Counted from the stretch's first letter, positions 8,394-18,114 are shown. The stretch: DNA of 64,000 nucleotides from Klebsiella spallanzanii (GCF_902158555.1 NZ_CABGGS010000005.1:124001-188000); one strand, 5' to 3'. The notes: generated from the sequence alone by a model not told the origin. Made by a program: numbers and translations.

Positions 8394-8774
8394 ATGCCGC
8401 ATTTTATCGCCGAATGTACCGACAACATCCGCGAACAGGCCGATTTACCGGGTCTGTTCAGCAAAGTGAACGAAGCGCTGGCGGCGACCGGCATCTTTCC
8501 CATCGGCGGCATTCGCAGTCGCGCCATCTGGCTGGATACCTGGCAGATGGCCGACGGCCAGCATGATTACGCTTTCGTGCATATGACGCTGAAGATTGGC
8601 TCCGGGCGCAGTCAGGAGAGCCGTCAGGACGTGGGCGATATGCTGTTCGCGCTGATTAAAGCTCATTTCGCCGCGCTGATGGAGAGCCGCTATCTGGCGC
8701 TGTCGTTTGAAATCACCGAGCTGCATCCGACGTTGAATTACAAACAGAACAACGTGCACGCGCTGTTTAAATAA
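8394..8774 (+). CDS. hpaF: 5-carboxymethyl-2-hydroxymuconate delta-isomerase HpaF
   Basis: 126 residues, a tautomerase-fold trimer subunit. The catalytic N-terminal proline is P2 (MPHFIAECTDN). It converts 5-carboxymethyl-2-hydroxymuconate to 5-oxo-pent-3-ene-1,2,5-tricarboxylate for HpaG. An AAGGAG site precedes the start. An inverted GC-rich repeat pair follows before hpaH. Confidence 0.95.
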   Translation: MPHFIAECTDNIREQADLPGLFSKVNEALAATGIFPIGGIRSRAIWLDTWQMADGQHDYAFVHMTLKIGSGRSQESRQDVGDMLFALIKAHFAALMESRYLALSFEITELHPTLNYKQNNVHALFK

Positions 8775-8792
8775 GGCGCGCTCGGTCCGTTC

Positions 8793-8882
8793 CCTCGCCC
8801 CTTTGGGGGAGAGGGTTAGGGTGAGGGGGGCTCTCTGCGGCCTGATGCCCTCACCCCGGCCCTCTCCCACAGGGAGAGGGGG
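8793..8882. repeat. Inverted repeat pair of the CCCTCACCC/GGGAGAGGG class (class C)
   Basis: Two oppositely oriented copies of a G-rich/C-rich unit, each with its own hairpin (GGGGGAGAGGG type), separated by about 20 bases and placed inside the hpa operon between hpaF and hpaH. A relative with the CCCCTCTC/GAGAGGGG stem lies at 15357. This dispersed family is common in enterobacteria and distinct from the other two REP classes in the window. Confidence 0.8.
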
Positions 8883-8906
8883 AAAACAATGCCACAGGAA
8901 GCAACT

Positions 8907-9710
8907 ATGCTCGATAAACATACCCATACTCTGATCGCTCAACGGCTGAACCAGGCGGAAAAACAGCGCGAACAGATCCGCGCTATCTCGCTGGATCACC
9001 CAACGATCACCATCGAAGACGCCTACGCCGTACAGCGCGAATGGGTAAAAATGAAAATCGCCGAAGGGCGCGTGCTGAAAGGGCATAAAATCGGTCTGAC
9101 CTCAAAAGCGATGCAGGCCAGCTCGCAAATCAGTGAACCGGACTACGGCGCGCTGCTGGACGACATGTTTTTCCACGACGGCGGCGATATTCCTACCGAC
9201 CGCTTTATCGTCCCGCGCATCGAAGTGGAGCTGGCCTTCGTGCTGGCCAAACCGCTGCGCGGCCCCAACTGCACCCTGTTCGATGTTTATAACGCGACCG
9301 ACTACGTGATCCCGGCGCTGGAGCTGATCGACGCCCGCTGCCACAACATCGACCCGGAGACCCAACGCCCGCGCAAGGTCTTCGACACCATCTCCGATAA
9401 TGCCGCCAACGCCGGGGTGATCCTCGGTGGTCGGCCCATTAAGCCCGACGAGCTGGATCTGCGCTGGATCTCCGCCCTGCTCTATCGCAACGGCGTGATT
9501 GAAGAGACCGGCGTCGCCGCAGGGGTGCTCAATCACCCGGCCAACGGCGTAGCCTGGCTGGCAAACAAGCTCGCACCATACGACGTCCAGCTGGAAGCCG
9601 GACAGATTATTCTCGGCGGCTCCTTTACCCGACCGGTTCCGGCGCGCAAAGGCGACACCTTCCACGTCGACTACGGCAACATGGGCGCAATTAGCTGCCG
9701 CTTTGTTTAA
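8907..9710 (+). CDS. hpaH: 2-oxo-hept-4-ene-1,7-dioate hydratase HpaH
   Basis: 267 residues from the ATG at 8907, which follows an AGGAAG site and matches E. coli HpaH (MFDKHTHTL...). The in-frame ATG at 8889 adds six residues and sits within the repeat-flanking sequence. The enzyme adds water to the enol intermediate, giving 2,4-dihydroxy-hept-2-ene-1,7-dioate. It is Mg2+-dependent, with the FAH-related fold of MhpD-type hydratases; the [10 protein letters not shown] and [13 protein letters not shown] segments are typical. Confidence 0.95.
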   Translation: MLDKHTHTLIAQRLNQAEKQREQIRAISLDHPTITIEDAYAVQREWVKMKIAEGRVLKGHKIGLTSKAMQASSQISEPDYGALLDDMFFHDGGDIPTDRFIVPRIEVELAFVLAKPLRGPNCTLFDVYNATDYVIPALELIDARCHNIDPETQRPRKVFDTISDNAANAGVILGGRPIKPDELDLRWISALLYRNGVIEETGVAAGVLNHPANGVAWLANKLAPYDVQLEAGQIILGGSFTRPVPARKGDTFHVDYGNMGAISCRFV

Positions 9711-9720
9711 GGGGAATATG

Positions 9721-10512
9721 ATGAATAACGCCTTTAAAGATGCCTTAACAGCGGGTCGCCCGCAGATTGGCCTGTGGCTGGGACTCACCAGCAGCTACAG
9801 CGCCGAGCTGCTGGCCGGAGCCGGATTCGACTGGCTGCTGATTGATGGCGAACATGCGCCGAATAATGTGCAAACGGTACTGACCCAGCTCCAGGCGATC
9901 GCCCCCTACCCCAGCCAGCCGGTGGTGCGTCCATCGTGGAACGACCCGGTACAGATTAAACAGCTGCTGGACGTTGGCGCACAAACCCTGCTGGTGCCGA
10001 TGGTGCAGAACGCCGACGAAGCGCGGCTGGCGGTAAAGGCTACTCGCTATCCGCCCGCAGGCATTCGCGGCGTCGGCAGCGCCCTCGCCCGCGCCTCGCG
10101 CTGGAACCGCATCCCCGATTACATCCATCAGGCCAACGACGCGATGTGCGTGCTGGTGCAAATCGAAACTCGCGAAGCCCTGAAAAACCTGGCGCAAATT
10201 CTTGACGTTGACAGCGTGGACGGCGTGTTTATCGGCCCGGCGGATCTGAGCGCCGACATGGGCTTCGGTGGCAATCCGCAGCACCCGGAAGTGCAGGCCG
10301 CCATCGAACAGGCCATCGCGCAAATTCGCTCGGCGGGCAAAGCGCCGGGGATCCTGATGGCTAACGAACAGTTGGCAAAGCGTTATCTGGAACTTGGCGC
10401 GCTGTTTGTCGCCGTCGGCGTCGATACCACTCTGCTGGCTCGTGGCGCAGAAGCGCTGGCGGCGCGATTTGGCGCGGAAAAAAACGCGCAGGATTCGTCA
10501 GGCGTCTATTAA
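9721..10512 (+). CDS. hpaI: 4-hydroxy-2-oxoheptane-1,7-dioate aldolase HpaI
   Basis: 263 residues from the second of two adjacent ATG codons (9718 and 9721); the later one gives a six-base spacing from GGGG and matches E. coli. It is a class II, metal-dependent pyruvate aldolase that releases pyruvate and succinate semialdehyde, the last step of the pathway. The IDGEH base, the QIETREAL glutamate and [10 protein letters not shown] metal aspartate are present. A REP pair separates it from hpaX. Confidence 0.95.
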   Translation: MNNAFKDALTAGRPQIGLWLGLTSSYSAELLAGAGFDWLLIDGEHAPNNVQTVLTQLQAIAPYPSQPVVRPSWNDPVQIKQLLDVGAQTLLVPMVQNADEARLAVKATRYPPAGIRGVGSALARASRWNRIPDYIHQANDAMCVLVQIETREALKNLAQILDVDSVDGVFIGPADLSADMGFGGNPQHPEVQAAIEQAIAQIRSAGKAPGILMANEQLAKRYLELGALFVAVGVDTTLLARGAEALAARFGAEKNAQDSSGVY

Positions 10513-10513
10513 C

Positions 10514-10581
10514 GCCGGGTGGCGCTACGCTTACCCGGCCTACAGCCGTAGCGAACCGCAGGCCGGGTAAGCGCAGTACCC
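10514..10581. repeat. REP pair (class B)
   Basis: Inverted copies of the classical enterobacterial unit GCCGGGTGGCGCTACGC and its complement, between hpaI and hpaX. The same class occurs at 17810 and, in a diverged form, at 19122. Confidence 0.82.
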
Positions 10582-10610
10582 TACAAAATTCCCATTAGAG
10601 GAAAATGATA

Positions 10611-11987
10611 ATGAGCGATACATCATCTGCCATCCCGGAAAAATTCGATCCGGCTAATCAGCACAAGCAGCTAACGGCGCAGCAGCAGTCGGTTATCAAC
10701 AAGCTGTTCCGCCGCCTGATCGTGTTTTTGTTCGTGCTGTTTATCTTCTCGTTTTTAGACAGGATCAATATCGGCTTTGCGGGACTGACCATGGGGCAGG
10801 ATCTGGGCCTGAACGCCACCATGTTCGGCCTTGCCACCACCCTGTTTTACGCTACCTACGTCATTTTCGGCATTCCCAGCAACGTGATGCTCAGCATTGT
10901 CGGCGCTCGCCGCTGGATTGCCACCATCATGGTGCTGTGGGGCATCGCCTCCACCGCCACCATGTTCGCCACCGGGCCGAACAGCCTCTATATCCTGCGG
11001 ATGCTAGTGGGGATCACCGAGGCCGGTTTCCTGCCCGGCATCCTGTTGTATTTGACCTACTGGTTCCCGGCCTTTTTCCGCGCCCGCGCCAACGCGCTGT
11101 TTATGATAGCGATGCCGGTGACTACCGCGCTGGGGTCGATCGTTTCAGGCTATATCTTGTCGATGGACGGCCTGCTGAACCTGCACGGCTGGCAGTGGCT
11201 GTTCCTGCTGGAAGGCTTCCCGTCGGTGCTGCTCGGCATTATGGTCTGGTTCTGGCTCGATGATTCGCCGTCGAAGGCCAAATGGCTAACGGCGGAAGAC
11301 AAAAAGTGCCTGCAGGAGATGATGGATAACGATCGCCTCACGCTGGTACAGCCGGAAGGGGCCATCAGCCATCACGCTATGCAGAAGCGCAGCCTGTGGC
11401 GCGAAGTGTTTACGCCCATCGTGCTGATGTATACCCTGGCCTACTTCTGCCTGACCAACACCCTCAGCGCGATCAGCATCTGGACGCCGCAGATCCTCAA
11501 AAGCTTTAACGAAAGCAGCAGCAATATCACTATTGGCCTACTGGCGGCGATCCCGCAGATTTGTACCATTCTGGGGATGATCTACTGGAGCCGCCACTCA
11601 GATAGGCATCAGGAACGAAAACATCACACCGCGCTACCGTTCCTGTTCGCCGCTGCGGGCTGGCTGCTGGCCTCGGCCACCGATCACAACCTGATCCAGC
11701 TATTGGGGATCGTAATGGCCTCCACCGGATCGTTTAGCGCAATGGCCATTTTCTGGACCACCCCGGATCAGTCCATCAGCCTGCGCGCCAGAGCGATCGG
11801 TATCGCGGTGATCAACGCCACCGGCAATATCGGATCGGCCATCAGTCCGTTAATGATCGGCTGGCTGAAAGATGTTACCGGCAGCTTTAGCAGCGGCCTG
11901 TGGTTCGTCGCCGCCCTGCTGGTCATTGGCGCGGTGATTATCTGGGCTATTCCGATGAAAGGATCGCGTCCTCGCGCGACGCCGTAA
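10611..11987 (+). CDS. hpaX: 4-hydroxyphenylacetate permease HpaX
   Basis: 458 residues from the ATG at 10611; the ATG at 10605 is too close to the GAGG site. It is a Major Facilitator Superfamily protein of the anion:cation symporter type with about 12 membrane helices and the motif FLDRINIGFAG at the end of helix 1. It imports 4-hydroxyphenylacetate across the inner membrane. The sequence is very close to E. coli W HpaX. It lies between the meta-cleavage enzymes and hpaA. Confidence 0.95.
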   Translation: MSDTSSAIPEKFDPANQHKQLTAQQQSVINKLFRRLIVFLFVLFIFSFLDRINIGFAGLTMGQDLGLNATMFGLATTLFYATYVIFGIPSNVMLSIVGARRWIATIMVLWGIASTATMFATGPNSLYILRMLVGITEAGFLPGILLYLTYWFPAFFRARANALFMIAMPVTTALGSIVSGYILSMDGLLNLHGWQWLFLLEGFPSVLLGIMVWFWLDDSPSKAKWLTAEDKKCLQEMMDNDRLTLVQPEGAISHHAMQKRSLWREVFTPIVLMYTLAYFCLTNTLSAISIWTPQILKSFNESSSNITIGLLAAIPQICTILGMIYWSRHSDRHQERKHHTALPFLFAAAGWLLASATDHNLIQLLGIVMASTGSFSAMAIFWTTPDQSISLRARAIGIAVINATGNIGSAISPLMIGWLKDVTGSFSSGLWFVAALLVIGAVIIWAIPMKGSRPRATP

Positions 11988-11996
11988 GGAGCCGCT

Positions 11997-12887
11997 ATGT
12001 GCCAGAGCCCTGTAGCCAATATCGATATTAATAAAGAGTACGATGAGAGTCTGGGAACGGAAGATGTGCATTATCAGTCGTTTGCCCGGATGGCGGAGTT
12101 CTTCGGTCGTGATATGCAGGCGCACCGTCACGACCAGTATTTTCAGATGCACTTTCTTGATACCGGGCAGATTGAGCTGCAGCTCGACGAGATTCGCTAT
12201 TCGGTACAGGCACCGCTGTTTGTCCTGACGCCGCCCTCGGTGCCGCACGCGTTTATCACTCAGTCCGATAGCGACGGCCACGTGCTGACGATACGGGAGG
12301 ATCTGGTCTGGCCGCTTCTGGAAGTGCTCTACCCCGGCACGCGGGAAGCCTTCGGCCTGCCGGGTATCTGTCTGTCGCTAGCCGATAAGCCCGAGGAGCT
12401 GGCGGCGCTGGCGCACTACTGGCGGCTGATTGAACGGGAATCGACCGCGCAGCTGCCGGGGCGCGAACACACCCTGATGCTGCTGGCACAGGCGGTGTTC
12501 ACCCTGCTGCTACGCAACGCAAAGCTTGACGATCATGCCGCCAGCGGGATGCGCGGCGAGCTAAAGCTGTTCCAGCGTTTTAACCAGTTGATCGATAGCC
12601 ACTACCACCTGCACTGGACGGTACCGGATTACGCCAGCGAGCTGCATCTGACCGAATCCAGGCTAACCGATATCTGCCGCCGCTTCGCCAACCGCCCGCC
12701 AAAGCGGCTGATTTTCGACCGGCAGCTGCGCGAGGCCAAGCGGCTGCTCCTGTTCTCCGATAGCGCGGTTAACGAGATAGCCTGGCAGCTGGGCTTTAAA
12801 GACCCGGCCTATTTCGCCCGCTTTTTTAACCGCTTGGTGGGCTGCTCGCCGAGCGCCTTCAGAACGCAAAAAGTGCCAGTGTCTTAG
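11997..12887 (+). CDS. hpaA: HpaA, AraC-family activator of hpaBC
   Basis: 296 residues: an N-terminal cupin-type ligand-binding domain (HRHDQYFQMHFLD, about residues 40-110) and a C-terminal double helix-turn-helix (about 190-290, ending GFKDPAYFARFFNRLVGCSP). In E. coli W, HpaA activates the hpaBC promoter with 4-hydroxyphenylacetate. It follows hpaX by nine bases and precedes hpaBC, its target. A REP pair and about 220 bases of promoter DNA lie between. Confidence 0.95.
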   Translation: MCQSPVANIDINKEYDESLGTEDVHYQSFARMAEFFGRDMQAHRHDQYFQMHFLDTGQIELQLDEIRYSVQAPLFVLTPPSVPHAFITQSDSDGHVLTIREDLVWPLLEVLYPGTREAFGLPGICLSLADKPEELAALAHYWRLIERESTAQLPGREHTLMLLAQAVFTLLLRNAKLDDHAASGMRGELKLFQRFNQLIDSHYHLHWTVPDYASELHLTESRLTDICRRFANRPPKRLIFDRQLREAKRLLLFSDSAVNEIAWQLGFKDPAYFARFFNRLVGCSPSAFRTQKVPVS

Positions 12888-12933
12888 GATCTTTCCGGGG
12901 ACGGCGCGGCGAGTTCGCAGCCGTCTGAGAGGC

Positions 12934-13031
12934 GGTAGCCCGGACAAGGCGCGTCAAGCGCCGCCACCGGGAGCAGAGCGCAGAGTATCTGAATTTCCCG
13001 GAGGCGATGCTGCGCATCTGTCCGGGCTACA
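12934..13031. repeat. REP pair (class A)
   Basis: Two inverted class A units (GTAGCCCGGACAAGG... and CCCGGAGGCGATGC...GGGCTAC) about 25 bases apart, downstream of hpaA. Confidence 0.83.
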
Positions 13032-13249
13032 AATTCAAAACCCGTACTGATTTGTCGCCCACCCCACCGGAGAGCCAGGTCAAAAAATCGAAAAACCAAC
13101 CCCGATCACATAACTCAACCCCGCCCGAAAAGTACCCACCGTTGACCTAAAAGTCTCTTCACGAAAACCGCGTTAACCGCTTCAATTGAACAACAAAAAC
13201 AAAACATAAATTTAACATCGCATTCCGATTAATACTGAAGAGGTCCCCT
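13032..13249 (+). promoter_or_regulatory. hpaBC promoter region
   Basis: AT-rich DNA between the REP pair and hpaB that must hold the HpaA-dependent promoter. I see no consensus -35/-10 pair and no full CRP site, in keeping with an activator-dependent promoter. GAAGAGG five bases before the ATG is the ribosome-binding site. Confidence 0.45.
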
Positions 13250-14812
13250 ATGAAACCTGAAAATTTCCGTGCAGACGCTAAACGCCCGTTAACCGGTGAA
13301 GAGTATCTGAAGAGCCTGCAGGACGGCCGAGAAATCTATATCTACGGCGAGCGCGTTAAAGACGTGACCACCCACCCGGCGTTCCGCAACGCCGCCGCTT
13401 CCGTCGCACAAATGTACGACGCGCTGCACAAGCCCGAACTGCAGGATACCCTGTGCTGGGGCACCGACACCGGCAGCGGCGGCTACACCCACAAATTCTT
13501 CCGCGTGGCAAAAAGCGCCGACGACCTGCGCCAGCAGCGCGACGCCATCGCTGAGTGGTCGCGCCTGAGCTACGGCTGGATGGGCCGCACCCCGGACTAT
13601 AAAGCCGCCTTCGGCTGCGCATTAGGCGCGAATCCGGGATTCTACGGCCAGTTTGAGCAGAACGCCCGCGACTGGTACACCCGTATTCAGGAAACCGGCC
13701 TGTACTTTAACCACGCCATCGTCAATCCGCCGATTGATCGTCATAAACCAGCGGATGAAGTGAAAGACGTCTATATCAAGCTGGAGAAAGAGACCGACGC
13801 CGGGATCATCGTCAGCGGCGCGAAAGTCGTCGCCACCAACTCGGCGCTGACCCACTACAACATGATTGGCTTCGGCTCCGCGCAGGTGATGGGCGAAAAT
13901 CCGGATTTCGCGCTGATGTTCGTCGCACCGATGGATGCCGAAGGAGTCAAACTTATCTCCCGCGCCTCCTATGAGCTGGTGGCCGGAGCCACCGGATCGC
14001 CATACGATTATCCGCTCTCCAGCCGCTTCGACGAAAACGACGCGATCCTGGTGCTGGATAACGTGCTGATCCCATGGGAAAACGTGCTGATCTATCGCGA
14101 CTTCGATCGCTGCCGTCGCTGGACGATGGAAGGCGGTTTCGCCCGCATGTATCCGCTGCAGGCCTGCGTACGTCTGGCGGTGAAGCTCGATTTCATCACC
14201 GCCCTGCTGAAGCGCTCGCTGGAGTGCACCGGTACCCTGGAATTCCGCGGCGTACAGGCGGAGCTTGGCGAAGTCGTGGCCTGGCGCAATATGTTCTGGG
14301 CGCTGAGCGATTCGATGTGCGCCGAAGCGACGCCGTGGGTCAACGGCGCGTATCTGCCGGATCACGCCGCGCTGCAAACCTATCGCGTGATGGCGCCGAT
14401 GGCCTACGCCAAAATCAAAAACATTATCGAGCGCAGCGTCACCAGCGGCCTGATCTACCTGCCGTCCAGCGCCCGCGATCTCAATAATCCGCAGATCAAC
14501 GAATACCTGGCGAAATACGTGCGCGGCTCGAACGGCATGGATCACGTCGAGCGTATCAAGATCCTCAAACTGATGTGGGACGCCATCGGCAGCGAATTTG
14601 GTGGTCGTCACGAACTGTATGAAATCAACTACTCCGGCAGCCAGGATGAAATTCGCCTGCAGTGCCTGCGCCAGGCGCAAAGCTCCGGCAACATGGACAA
14701 AATGATGGCGATGGTAGACCGCTGCCTGTCCGAGTACGACCAGCACGGCTGGACGGTGCCGCATCTGCACAACAATACCGATATCAACATGCTGGATAAG
14801 CTGCTGAAGTAA
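13250..14812 (+). CDS. hpaB: 4-hydroxyphenylacetate 3-monooxygenase, oxygenase component HpaB
   Basis: 520 residues, the normal length. It uses FADH2 supplied by HpaC and O2 to hydroxylate 4-hydroxyphenylacetate to 3,4-dihydroxyphenylacetate in the cytoplasm. The acyl-CoA-dehydrogenase-like fold and the signature MGRTPDYKA plus the DRHKPADEVKDVYIKLEKE segment are clear. First gene of the hpaBC operon; hpaC starts 19 bases after its stop. Confidence 0.96.
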   Translation: MKPENFRADAKRPLTGEEYLKSLQDGREIYIYGERVKDVTTHPAFRNAAASVAQMYDALHKPELQDTLCWGTDTGSGGYTHKFFRVAKSADDLRQQRDAIAEWSRLSYGWMGRTPDYKAAFGCALGANPGFYGQFEQNARDWYTRIQETGLYFNHAIVNPPIDRHKPADEVKDVYIKLEKETDAGIIVSGAKVVATNSALTHYNMIGFGSAQVMGENPDFALMFVAPMDAEGVKLISRASYELVAGATGSPYDYPLSSRFDENDAILVLDNVLIPWENVLIYRDFDRCRRWTMEGGFARMYPLQACVRLAVKLDFITALLKRSLECTGTLEFRGVQAELGEVVAWRNMFWALSDSMCAEATPWVNGAYLPDHAALQTYRVMAPMAYAKIKNIIERSVTSGLIYLPSSARDLNNPQINEYLAKYVRGSNGMDHVERIKILKLMWDAIGSEFGGRHELYEINYSGSQDEIRLQCLRQAQSSGNMDKMMAMVDRCLSEYDQHGWTVPHLHNNTDINMLDKLLK

Positions 14813-14831
14813 ACGGCAGCGGGAGGTCACA

Positions 14832-15344
14832 ATGCAATTAGATGAACAACGTCTGCGTTTTCGCGATGCCATGGCCAGTCTGTCGGCCGCGGTTAACGTC
14901 ATCACCACCGAAGGCGAAGCGGGCCGCTGCGGTATTACCGCCACGGCGGTCTGTTCAGTGACCGATACGCCGCCGTCGGTAATGGTCTGCATCAACGCTA
15001 ACAGCGCGATGAACCCGGTGTTCCAGGGCAACGGCAAGCTGTGTATCAACGTGCTGAACCACGAGCAAGAGGAAATGGCCCGCCACTTCGCCGGAATGAC
15101 CGGGATGACGATGGATGACCGCTTCGGCCTCTCCTGCTGGCAGAAAGGCGCGCTGGGCCAGCCGGTCCTGAAAGGCTCACTGGCAAGTCTCGAAGGTGAG
15201 ATTAGCCAGGTGCAAACCATCGGCAGCCATCTGGTTTATCTGGTGGAAATCCGCAACATTACCCTCAGCCAGCAAGGCCACGGGCTGATTTACTTTAAAC
15301 GCCGCTTCCATCCGGTGATGATGGAGATGGAAGTGGTGGCGTAG
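14832..15344 (+). CDS. hpaC: 4-hydroxyphenylacetate 3-monooxygenase, flavin reductase component HpaC
   Basis: 170 residues of the short-chain flavin:NADH reductase family. It reduces FAD with NADH and passes free FADH2 to HpaB. The N-terminal FRDAMASLSAAVNVITT and CINANSAMNP segments are family signatures. A GGGAGGT site precedes the ATG. A strong 12-base-pair hairpin at 15357 follows. Confidence 0.96.
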   Translation: MQLDEQRLRFRDAMASLSAAVNVITTEGEAGRCGITATAVCSVTDTPPSVMVCINANSAMNPVFQGNGKLCINVLNHEQEEMARHFAGMTGMTMDDRFGLSCWQKGALGQPVLKGSLASLEGEISQVQTIGSHLVYLVEIRNITLSQQGHGLIYFKRRFHPVMMEMEVVA

Positions 15345-15356
15345 CTTTTATTTTCT

Positions 15357-15386
15357 CCTTCCCCTCTCGCGCAGGAGAGGGGAAGG
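15357..15386. repeat. GC-rich hairpin after hpaC (class C repeat)
   Basis: Perfect inverted repeat with 12-base arms (CCTTCCCCTCTC / GAGAGGGGAAGG) and a six-base loop, 12 bases after the hpaC stop. No U-tract follows, so it is more likely a REP-type mRNA-stabilising element than a strong intrinsic terminator. Confidence 0.75.
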
Positions 15387-15422
15387 CTTGTATTTCCCCT
15401 CTCTCCATGGCGGAAATATTCC

Positions 15423-15438
15423 TGTGATCTCAATCACA
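15423..15438. promoter_or_regulatory. CRP binding site upstream of btsT
   Basis: TGTGA, six bases (TCTCAA), TCACA: a perfect match to the CRP consensus palindrome. It lies 212 bases before the btsT start. cAMP-CRP control of btsT (yjiY) is known in E. coli. Confidence 0.85.
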
Positions 15439-15466
15439 TATTCACACCCACTCGCACTCCCCCCCA

Positions 15467-15514
15467 ACCGCTTACCCCCGCAAGTGACCGCTTAATCCCA
15501 CATATAACCACTCA
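15467..15514 (+). promoter_or_regulatory. Three phased BtsR-type operator repeats
   Basis: Three direct copies of ACC[G/A]CT[C/T]A begin at 15467, 15487 and 15507, an exact 20-base period (about two helical turns). The motif is the reported binding sequence of the response regulator BtsR (YehT), which activates btsT when the sensor BtsS detects pyruvate. E. coli is described with two copies; a third in phase is notable. Confidence 0.75.
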
Positions 15515-15649
15515 CAGATTTACCCAACTTTACGCGCGCGGAGTTCTGGCAAGATCGTCCCCAGCATAGCGAATCAATACCTCCTCAAACCCTAACTTAA
15601 ACCCAGACGGCTTCGGCCCATTATTCATCTCATTAAGCCAGGTTTTACT

Positions 15650-17800
15650 ATGGATACTAAAAAGTTATTCAAGCACATACCCTGGGTGATTCTTGGAATC
15701 ATCGGGGCATTTTGCCTCTCAGTCGTCGCGCTGCGCCGCGGTGAGCACGTCAGCGCACTGTGGATCGTAGTGGCGTCGGTTTCCGTCTACCTTGTCGCCT
15801 ACCGTTATTACAGCCTGTATATCGCGCAAAAGGTGATGAAGCTCGACCCTACGCGCTCCACGCCTGCGGTAATTAACAATGATGGTCTGAACTACGTCCC
15901 GACCAACCGCTACGTGCTGTTCGGCCACCACTTTGCCGCCATCGCCGGTGCCGGTCCGCTGGTAGGCCCGGTTCTTGCCGCGCAGATGGGCTACCTGCCA
16001 GGTACGCTGTGGCTGCTGGCAGGCGTAGTGCTGGCAGGGGCGGTGCAGGACTTTATGGTGCTGTTTATCTCCTCGCGCCGTAACGGTGCCTCGCTGGGTG
16101 AGATGATCAAGCAAGAGATGGGGCCAGTTCCGGGTTCTATCGCGCTGTTCGGCTGCTTCCTGATTATGATCATCATCCTCGCGGTGCTGGCGTTAATCGT
16201 GGTGAAAGCGCTGGCGGAAAGCCCGTGGGGCGTGTTCACCGTCTGCTCGACCGTGCCAATTGCCCTGTTTATGGGGATCTACATGCGCTTCCTGCGCCCT
16301 GGCCGCGTGGGCGAAGTGTCGGTTATCGGTATCGTCCTGCTGGTGGCATCCATCTGGTTCGGCGGCATTATTGCCCACGACCCGTACTGGGGCCCGGCGC
16401 TGACCTTTAAAGACACCACCATCACCTTTACCCTGATTGGCTATGCGTTCATCTCCGCGCTGCTGCCGGTATGGCTGATTCTGGCGCCGCGCGACTATCT
16501 GGCGACCTTCTTAAAAATCGGCGTTATCGTCGGCCTGGCGTTGGGTATCGTGATTCTTAACCCGGACCTGAAAATGCCGGCAGTGACCCAGTACATTGAT
16601 GGTACCGGTCCGCTGTGGAAAGGCGCGCTGTTCCCGTTCCTGTTTATTACTATCGCCTGCGGCGCGGTCTCCGGCTTCCACGCCCTGATCGCTTCCGGTA
16701 CCACGCCGAAGCTGTTGGCTAACGAAACCGACGCCCGCTTTATCGGCTACGGTGCGATGCTGATGGAGTCCTTCGTGGCGGTGATGGCGCTGGTAGCGGC
16801 ATCAATTATCGAACCGGGCCTCTACTTCGCAATGAACACCCCGCCTGCGGGCCTGGGCATCACCATGCCGAACCTGCACGAAATGGGCGGTGAAAACGCT
16901 GCGCTGATCGCCGCGCAGTTGAAGGATGTGACCGCTCACGCAGCGGCAACCGTCAGCTCCTGGGGCTTTGTGATTTCACCTGAGCAAATTCTGCAAACCG
17001 CAAAAGATATCGGCGAACCGTCGGTACTGAACCGTGCGGGCGGCGCGCCGACGCTGGCCGTCGGTATCGCTCACGTGTTCCACAAAATCATCCCGATGGC
17101 GGACATGGGCTTCTGGTACCACTTCGGTATTCTGTTTGAAGCGCTGTTTATCCTCACCGCACTGGATGCCGGTACCCGTGCAGGCCGCTTCATGCTGCAG
17201 GATCTGCTGGGTAACTTCGTCCCGTTCCTCAAGAAAACCGACTCGCTGGTAGCGGGCGTCATCGGCACCGCGGGCTGCGTTGGGCTGTGGGGCTACTTGC
17301 TGTATCAGGGCGTAGTTGACCCGCTGGGCGGCGTGAAGAGCCTGTGGCCGCTGTTCGGTATCTCTAACCAGATGCTGGCCGCCGTGGCGCTGGTGCTTGG
17401 TACCGTGGTACTGGTCAAAATGCAGCGTACCAAATACATCTGGGTCACCGTGATCCCGGCCGCATGGCTGCTGCTGTGCACCACCTGGGCGCTGGGCCTG
17501 AAACTGTTCAGCACCAACCCGCAGATGGAAGGCTTCTTCTTCATGGCTCAGCAGTATAAAGAGAAGATTGCTTCCGGCGGCGAACTCACCGCGCAGCAGA
17601 TTGCCAACATGAACCATATCGTGGTGAACAACTACACCAACGCGGGTCTGAGCATTCTGTTCCTGGTGGTGGTCTACAGCATCATCTTCTACGGCATCAA
17701 AACCTGGCTCAACGTGCGCAACAATAAAGTGCGTACCGATAAAGAGACTCCGTATGTGCCGGTACCGGAAGGCGGCGTGAAGACTTCTTCGCATCACTAA
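15650..17800 (+). CDS. btsT: Pyruvate:H+ symporter BtsT (CstA family)
   Basis: 716 residues, a CstA-family inner-membrane transporter with more than 15 hydrophobic helices and the conserved GHHFAAIAGAGPLVGP motif near residue 90. In E. coli it takes up pyruvate with protons under BtsS/BtsR control when nutrients run low. The promoter here has a perfect CRP site and three BtsR-type repeats. Transcription continues through a REP pair to yjiX and yjiA, the arrangement of K-12. Confidence 0.96.
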   Translation: MDTKKLFKHIPWVILGIIGAFCLSVVALRRGEHVSALWIVVASVSVYLVAYRYYSLYIAQKVMKLDPTRSTPAVINNDGLNYVPTNRYVLFGHHFAAIAGAGPLVGPVLAAQMGYLPGTLWLLAGVVLAGAVQDFMVLFISSRRNGASLGEMIKQEMGPVPGSIALFGCFLIMIIILAVLALIVVKALAESPWGVFTVCSTVPIALFMGIYMRFLRPGRVGEVSVIGIVLLVASIWFGGIIAHDPYWGPALTFKDTTITFTLIGYAFISALLPVWLILAPRDYLATFLKIGVIVGLALGIVILNPDLKMPAVTQYIDGTGPLWKGALFPFLFITIACGAVSGFHALIASGTTPKLLANETDARFIGYGAMLMESFVAVMALVAASIIEPGLYFAMNTPPAGLGITMPNLHEMGGENAALIAAQLKDVTAHAAATVSSWGFVISPEQILQTAKDIGEPSVLNRAGGAPTLAVGIAHVFHKIIPMADMGFWYHFGILFEALFILTALDAGTRAGRFMLQDLLGNFVPFLKKTDSLVAGVIGTAGCVGLWGYLLYQGVVDPLGGVKSLWPLFGISNQMLAAVALVLGTVVLVKMQRTKYIWVTVIPAAWLLLCTTWALGLKLFSTNPQMEGFFFMAQQYKEKIASGGELTAQQIANMNHIVVNNYTNAGLSILFLVVVYSIIFYGIKTWLNVRNNKVRTDKETPYVPVPEGGVKTSSHH

Positions 17801-17809
17801 AACCTTAAT

Positions 17810-17886
17810 GCCGGATGGCGCTACGCTTATCCGGCCTACAAAAGCGAATGTACGTAGGCCGGATAAGGCGCTAGCCGCCATCCGGC
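17810..17886. repeat. REP pair (class B)
   Basis: Two inverted copies of the classical REP unit GCCGGATGGCGCTACGC...GGCCTAC facing each other between btsT and yjiX. Confidence 0.9.
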
Positions 17887-17910
17887 TTTATTCGTTATCT
17901 GGAACCTATA

Positions 17911-18114
17911 ATGTTTGGTAACTTAGGTCAGGCAAAAAAATACCTCGGTCAGGCGGCAAAAATGCTGATTGGCATCCCGGATTATGACAACTACGTCGAG
18001 CATATGCAGACCAACCATCCGGATAAGCCGTACATGACCTATGATGAATTCTTTCGCGAACGCCAGCAGGCCCGCTACGGCGGCGACGGTAAAGGCGGCG
18101 TACGCTGCTGTTAA
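17911..18114 (+). CDS. yjiX: YjiX, YbdD/YjiX small protein
   Basis: 67 residues, a small cytoplasmic family found next to CstA-type transporters; YbdD follows cstA in E. coli in the same way. It has the family signature [14 protein letters not shown] and ends with a GGVRCC cysteine pair. The role is not established; the recurrent pairing suggests it supports transport. It is 11 bases upstream of yjiA. Confidence 0.92.
   Translation: MFGNLGQAKKYLGQAAKMLIGIPDYDNYVEHMQTNHPDKPYMTYDEFFRERQQARYGGDGKGGVRCC

Noticed and set aside
13622..15220. A 532-codon open frame on the minus strand opposite hpaB/hpaC
   Set aside because: It is antisense to two well-conserved genes, has no protein-like domain, and high GC at third positions of the true genes removes stop codons from this frame.
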